From JAIBBG01 sp043748015 (lineage in GTDB: Bacteria > Bacteroidota > Bacteroidia > Flavobacteriales_D > Sanyastnellaceae): 18,755 bases of DNA. Made by a program: the position numbers and the translations under genes. Positions within the stretch are counted from its first letter, which is position 1; every line of letters starts with the position of its first letter. The stretch is taken from positions 1 to 18,755 of the forward strand of contig JAYTOA010000098.1 of the NCBI GenBank assembly GCA_043748015.1, in the 5' to 3' direction. The notes beneath the pieces are model-generated. The model saw nothing but the letters and a program-made list of their open reading frames with translations. It ran no database searches and was not told the DNA's origin. Shown here in pieces: positions 15,178 to 18,755 of the stretch.

Positions 15178-17151
15178 ATGAAGATCAGAAATATTGCACT
15201 TATCGGAAACCCCAACACAGGAAAGAGTTCGCTCTTCAACCTGATGACAGGTCTTCGCCAGAAAGTAGGCAATTTCCCGGGAGTGACTGTCGATAAAAGA
15301 TCAGGTGTGTTTAAAACATCCTCCGGTAATGCAATCAACGTACTTGATCTTCCGGGAACGTATAGTGTTTTTCCAAGATCGAATGACGAGCGTGTTGTTT
15401 ACGATGTCGTTTCCAATCCACGTTCGGCCAACTATCCCGATCTTTTCGTTTACATTGCTGATGCCGTAAATCTGGAGAGAAATCTTCTGCTATTCACGCA
15501 ACTATATGATTTGAATGTACCGCTCATCCTTGTATTGACAATGGATGATCTCGCGAAGAAAAAAGCACTTCATCTGGATACTAAAAAATTATCGCAGCTT
15601 ATTGGTGGAGTTCCAATTGTTTTCGTGAATGGCCGCACCGGAGTTGGTATCGATCAACTCGGAAACGCCATCGAAAATTTCGAAAGTCAGGGGCCAAGAA
15701 AAGTGTTTGGCAATATTGCTATTCCTTCGCTTGATGCTTTGCCGGATCAACAACATGAAGATGCTGAAGAGCGTTACAAATTCATCCGTGAGCTTTTGAT
15801 TGCGGTTAGAATTCCACAAGAGAAAAATATAACGGAAGACTTCAAACATAGACTAGACAAGGTGCTGGTACATCCTGTTTTAGGATATCTCATATTCACA
15901 GGAATTTTATTGCTCATTTTCCAGGTGATTTTTCACATTGCATCTTTCCCTATGGAATGGATTGACACAGGATTTCTTCAACTGAGCCAGTGGACAAAAA
16001 ACCTTATGCCGGAAGGCGTTTTCGCCGATATGATTGCTGAAGGTGTCATTCCCGGCATTGGCGGCGTACTTGTTTTCATTCCGCAAATCGCATTGTTATT
16101 TTTCTTTCTTGCGATTCTTGAAGAAACCGGATATATGTCACGTGTCGTCTTTATCATGGACAAACTTGTCCGGCCATTCGGACTGAATGGAAAGAGCGTT
16201 GTACCATTAATGAGCAGCGTCGCATGCGCCATTCCGGGCATCATGTCAACGAGAAATATCAGCAGCTGGAAGGACAGATTGATCACTATTATGGTGGCGC
16301 CGCTGATGAGCTGCTCGGCAAGAATTCCTGTTTACACCTTACTTATTGCGTTGGTGATACCCGAAAAATTGATATGGGGAACATTTAATTTGCAAGGCAT
16401 CGTATTGTTTGCGCTCTATACGCTCGGCCTGGTCTCTGCTTTGGCTGTGGCTTTCATTCTAAAATTTTTCGTGCGCAGTGCCGAACCTGGCTATCTCATC
16501 ATGGAAATGCCGCCTTATCGTTTTCCAAAATGGGGGCAGGTCTTCATTCATCTCTGGGAGAAAGTGCGCATTTTTATTTTCGATGCAGGTAAAGTAATCC
16601 TCGCAATATCCATCGTGTTGTGGGCATTGGCTTCCTATGGACCGGGCGATAGAATCGAAAAGGCAACGGCTGCAGTTCAGATTCCCGTAGATCCCTCAGA
16701 CTCAGAATCTGCTGAATACGAGAAAGCAATGAATGCAGTGAAAATCGAAAATTCCTATATCGGCATTCTTGGTCACACAATAGAACCTGTTATCAGACCA
16801 CTTGGTTATGATTGGAAAATTGGCATCGCATTGATTACATCATTTGCTGCAAGAGAAGTGTTTGTGGGAAGCATGGCTACGATTTATAGTGTTGGTGAAA
16901 ACTTTGATGAAGACACTTCGATGATAGACAGGTTGAAGATGGAGAAAAATGCACTCACAGGAAAACCGGTTTACAACCTCGCCAGTGGTGTTTCACTGAT
17001 GATATTTTATGTTTACGCTATGCAGTGCATGGCGACATTTGCTGTTGTGAAGCGCGAAACGAAGTCGTGGAAATGGCCGGTGATTCAAATTGTTTACATG
17101 GCTATTATGGCGTATATTGCTGCGTTCATCGTGTTTAATTTATTGAAGTGA
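15178..17151 (+). CDS. feoB: Ferrous iron transporter FeoB
   Basis: This encodes 657 residues from ATG 15178; the longer frame from 15106 overlaps feoA and adds nonsense residues. The N-terminal G domain has G1 GNPNTGKSS (10-18), G2 Thr37 in 'FPGVTVDKR', and G3 'DLPG' (57-60). G4 reads TMDD (121-124) where NxxD is usual, and G5 reads 'VNGRTG' (150-155) instead of the common SA-type motif. A helical linker leads to a polytopic membrane part with the two FeoB gate motifs: 'GLNGKSVVPLMSSVAC' with Cys350 and 'APLMSCSARIPVY' with Cys379. 'SFAAREVFVGSM' and the C-terminal 'MIFYVYAMQCMATFAV' are also typical. It imports Fe(II) across the inner membrane. The length is a little short of some family members but complete. 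Its stop overlaps the next start by one base. Confidence 0.96.
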   Translation: MKIRNIALIGNPNTGKSSLFNLMTGLRQKVGNFPGVTVDKRSGVFKTSSGNAINVLDLPGTYSVFPRSNDERVVYDVVSNPRSANYPDLFVYIADAVNLERNLLLFTQLYDLNVPLILVLTMDDLAKKKALHLDTKKLSQLIGGVPIVFVNGRTGVGIDQLGNAIENFESQGPRKVFGNIAIPSLDALPDQQHEDAEERYKFIRELLIAVRIPQEKNITEDFKHRLDKVLVHPVLGYLIFTGILLLIFQVIFHIASFPMEWIDTGFLQLSQWTKNLMPEGVFADMIAEGVIPGIGGVLVFIPQIALLFFFLAILEETGYMSRVVFIMDKLVRPFGLNGKSVVPLMSSVACAIPGIMSTRNISSWKDRLITIMVAPLMSCSARIPVYTLLIALVIPEKLIWGTFNLQGIVLFALYTLGLVSALAVAFILKFFVRSAEPGYLIMEMPPYRFPKWGQVFIHLWEKVRIFIFDAGKVILAISIVLWALASYGPGDRIEKATAAVQIPVDPSDSESAEYEKAMNAVKIENSYIGILGHTIEPVIRPLGYDWKIGIALITSFAAREVFVGSMATIYSVGENFDEDTSMIDRLKMEKNALTGKPVYNLASGVSLMIFYVYAMQCMATFAVVKRETKSWKWPVIQIVYMAIMAYIAAFIVFNLLK

Positions 17152-17303
17152 TGCAAGAGTTACTCGTTATCATATCATTTCTCGCCGCTTTGTCCTACCT
17201 CAGTTGGTTTGTCTATTCGCATTATTTTTCATCAAAGAAAAAGTGTGATGGATGTGTGATAAACAAATTGTATCAGGCGAAAATCGAGAAGACTAATTCA
17301 TAA
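17151..17303 (+). CDS. FeoB-associated Cys-rich small membrane protein
   Basis: This encodes a 50-residue protein that starts at the last base of the feoB stop codon (TGATG arrangement), which implies translational coupling. One membrane segment (about 4-23) is followed by a basic stretch (SSKKK) and a Cys-x-x-Cys pair in 'KCDGCVINKL' (Cys32, Cys35). This layout, position and size match the small FeoB-associated Cys-rich proteins, which take the place of FeoC in many Bacteroidota. Two cysteines are fewer than some members carry. A role in metal binding or in assembling FeoB is likely but not shown by the sequence. Confidence 0.82.
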   Translation: MQELLVIISFLAALSYLSWFVYSHYFSSKKKCDGCVINKLYQAKIEKTNS

Positions 17304-17324
17304 TCACTAGCACAATCGAGTGAT
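17303..17324 (+). terminator. Weak hairpin at the end of the feo operon
   Basis: ATCACT (17303-17308) and AGTGAT (17319-17324) pair with a ten-base loop and begin at the stop codon of the last feo gene. A T-rich stretch (TCTTTTTCTCG) follows about 14 bases later. The stem is short, so termination here is uncertain. Confidence 0.25.
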
Positions 17325-17373
17325 CTATTCAAAGTATCTTTTTCTCGTTTGTTTAATTTCAAATTCTCGTGAA

Positions 17374-17403
17374 TTGTTTCGCAACGCTTCTTCCTCAAAT
17401 TTG
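17374..17403 (+). promoter_or_regulatory. Candidate promoter of the TSUP-moaD-moaE operon
   Basis: TTG (17374-17376), a 19-base spacer and CAAATTTG (17396-17403) match the Bacteroidota -33/-7 pattern at 7 of 8 positions in the -7 element. Transcription would start near 17410, about 17 bases before the TTG start codon of the transporter. Confidence 0.4.
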
Positions 17404-17426
17404 TCGCACACATTCAGCCCATCGTT

Positions 17427-18164
17427 TTGACCATTTTCAACTCAGTCGTTTTCTTTTTTATAGCGCTTGTTTATAGCTCAGCCGGCTTTGGTGGCGGAAG
17501 TCTATATCTCGCATTGCTGTCGCAGTATAGCGGATCGGAGTCGTTTGTGAGATTCACCGGACTGAGTTGCAATACAGTTGTGACGGCCTCTGGTAGTATT
17601 CAGTTTCAATTGAAGAAATGGATTCCGTGGAGACCTCTTTCACTATTGCTGCTATGCAGTGTCCCACTTTGTATCTGGTCGTCGTCATGGAAATTGAACT
17701 CTAAAACCTATTTCATTGCCCTTGGAATTTGCCTTCTCGCTGCTGGAATTTTGATGCTTTTACAAAAAAAAAATGCTCCCAATGAGAACAAAGAAATCAA
17801 GAATGCTTGGTATCTCTACCCTGCGAGCGCTGTCATCGGATTGTTATCGGGACTTACAGGAATTGGCGGTGGAGTTTATCTATCGCCATTGCTTCACCTT
17901 TCTTTATGGGGAAGTGCAAAGCATATTTCGGCGTCGAGCAGTGTTTTCATTCTTGTTAATTCTGTTGTGGGTTTGATCACCCAATATTATGTGCACGATG
18001 GAAGATTGCAGTATGAAGCGCTGTGGTTACTTGTCGCGGTATTCGCGGGAGGACTCGTGGGATCTAAGCTCAGCAGCAGCATTCTCAGTCAGAAAACTGT
18101 GCGCATGATTACCGTGCTTCTCATCATCTTTGCATCGTTGCGCATTTTATACAAACATCTATGA
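17427..18164 (+). CDS. TauE/SafE (TSUP) family membrane transporter
   Basis: This encodes 245 residues, made of about eight membrane segments in two related halves. Each half carries the glycine-rich TSUP signature: 'SSAGFGGGSLYLALL' (17-31) and 'LTGIGGGVYLSPLL' in the second half. A polar linker (QKKNAPNENKEIK, about 113-125) joins them. Relatives move sulfite, sulfoacetate, other organosulfur anions or related oxyanions across the inner membrane. The only usable start is TTG 17427; no ATG lies between the upstream in-frame stop (17370) and the conserved region. A run of ten A (17764-17773) falls in the linker without breaking the frame. The stop overlaps the moaD start by four bases (ATGA), so the permease is coupled to molybdenum cofactor genes. 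The substrate is not determined. Confidence 0.88.
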   Translation: MTIFNSVVFFFIALVYSSAGFGGGSLYLALLSQYSGSESFVRFTGLSCNTVVTASGSIQFQLKKWIPWRPLSLLLLCSVPLCIWSSSWKLNSKTYFIALGICLLAAGILMLLQKKNAPNENKEIKNAWYLYPASAVIGLLSGLTGIGGGVYLSPLLHLSLWGSAKHISASSSVFILVNSVVGLITQYYVHDGRLQYEALWLLVAVFAGGLVGSKLSSSILSQKTVRMITVLLIIFASLRILYKHL

Positions 18165-18403
18165 AAATTAACGTCCTCGCTTTTGGATTTGCCGCTGATG
18201 TCATCGGCGAAAGGAAGTTCATTCTTGATCTGCAACCGAATACTTCTACCGGGGAGTTGCAGCTGCTTTTAGAGGAAAAGTATAGTAGGTTGAAAGATGT
18301 TTTGAAGTATTCAATTGCAGTAAACCAATCTTACATTTCAACTTCAGTCATTCTTCAGGAGAATGATGAAGTAGCCATAATACCACCTGTAAGCGGCGGG
18401 TAA
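18161..18403 (+). CDS. moaD: Molybdopterin synthase small subunit MoaD
   Basis: This encodes 80 residues with a ubiquitin-like beta-grasp fold, the usual length. 'INVLAFGFAADVIG' at the start, 'AVNQSYI' in the middle and 'LQENDEVAIIPPVSGG' at the end match MoaD. The terminal Gly-Gly is the site that is adenylated and turned into a thiocarboxylate, which then donates sulfur to precursor Z (cPMP). It overlaps the transporter stop by four bases and ends one base before moaE. The activating enzyme (MoeB-like) and other moa genes are not in the window. Confidence 0.94.
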   Translation: MKINVLAFGFAADVIGERKFILDLQPNTSTGELQLLLEEKYSRLKDVLKYSIAVNQSYISTSVILQENDEVAIIPPVSGG

Positions 18404-18404
18404 C

Positions 18405-18755
18405 ATGCATGATTTTCAACTGAAATATGAGGCTCTGAAAGCGGATGATATTTTCGCCGGCCAAAGCGATGAGGGACTTGGTGCGCATGTGCATTTTATC
18501 GGAACGGTCCGCAATGTCTCCAAGGAGAAAAATGTAATTGCTCTCGAGTTTGAGGCATACGATGCCATGGTGTATTCGGAGCTTGAAAAGATTGCAAAGG
18601 AGATTTTGCAGGAATGGTCGGTGGAAAAAATTGCACTTCATCATCGACTTGGACGTGTGGCTGTTGGCGAGATACCTGTGATTGCATGCATTGCGTCAAA
18701 ACATCGCAAACAAGCCTTTGAAGCATGCGCCTACCTCATGGACAGACTCAAGGAA
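18405..18755 (+). CDS. moaE: Molybdopterin synthase large subunit MoaE (partial, 3' end missing)
   Basis: An open frame begins at ATG 18405, one base after the moaD stop, and runs 117 codons to the window edge with no stop. 'AHVHFIGTVRN', 'LEFEAYDAMVYSELEKI', 'HHRLGRVAVGEIPVIACI' and 'KHRKQAFEACAYLMDRLKE' match MoaE in order. A complete MoaE usually has about 140-150 residues. The missing end should hold the 'PIWK'-type motif with an active-site lysine. With MoaD it converts cPMP to molybdopterin in the cytoplasm. The cut is due to the window boundary, not to gene damage. Confidence 0.95.
   Translation, partial: MHDFQLKYEALKADDIFAGQSDEGLGAHVHFIGTVRNVSKEKNVIALEFEAYDAMVYSELEKIAKEILQEWSVEKIALHHRLGRVAVGEIPVIACIASKHRKQAFEACAYLMDRLKE

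Noticed and set aside
1..18755. tRNA, rRNA, riboswitch or known structured RNA
   Set aside because: I found no recognisable cloverleaf, rRNA segment or riboswitch core in the short intergenic spaces; no molybdenum-cofactor riboswitch is evident before the TSUP-moaD-moaE operon, where only about 120 bases are available.

Overview
The window looks like chromosomal DNA of a member of the Bacteroidota. The evidence is a giant secreted protein with PKD domains and a gliding-motility/type IX secretion (T9SS) type B C-terminal domain, several upstream regions that match the Bacteroidota promoter -7 consensus TAnnTTTG, a SPOR protein of the kind common in this phylum, and a ybiT-like ABC-F protein. 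I see no rRNA, tRNA, CRISPR array, integrase or transposase, and I cannot name a genus.

Layout. Bases 1-63 may hold the last 20 codons of a plus-strand gene. A minus-strand gene (221-835) encodes a small membrane protein with a possible carrier-protein-like fold. Next on the minus strand is a 7.1 kb gene (963-8069) for a roughly 2370-residue T9SS surface protein. Its middle is built from 70-83-residue modules that recur in a three-part A-B-C order. Diverging from it is a class I methyltransferase (8243-8926). A 307-base non-coding gap with a degraded inverted repeat follows, then an AT-rich pair: an MBOAT O-acyltransferase (9234-10682) and an SGNH-like partner (10692-11594). Together these resemble a module that O-acylates an exported glycan. 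Two minus-strand housekeeping genes follow: an ABC-F ATPase (11695-13311) and a SPOR-domain cell-envelope protein (13433-14659).

A divergent regulatory region (14660-14939) carries a perfect 9-2-9 palindrome. It precedes a ferrous-iron operon: feoA (14940-15167), feoB (15178-17151) and an unlisted 50-residue Cys-x-x-Cys membrane protein (17151-17303) that overlaps the feoB stop by one base. The window ends with a TauE/SafE (TSUP) transporter (17427-18164) that overlaps moaD by four bases. moaE starts one base after moaD and runs off the window edge. This arrangement suggests that a sulfur-type anion permease is made together with the two subunits of molybdopterin synthase.

Nothing here is clearly a brand-new system. 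The points most worth following are the three-module higher-order repeat in the adhesin, the coherent loss of one composite ATP site in the ABC-F protein, the changed guanine-specificity motifs in FeoB together with the palindromic operator candidate, and the TSUP-moaD-moaE coupling.
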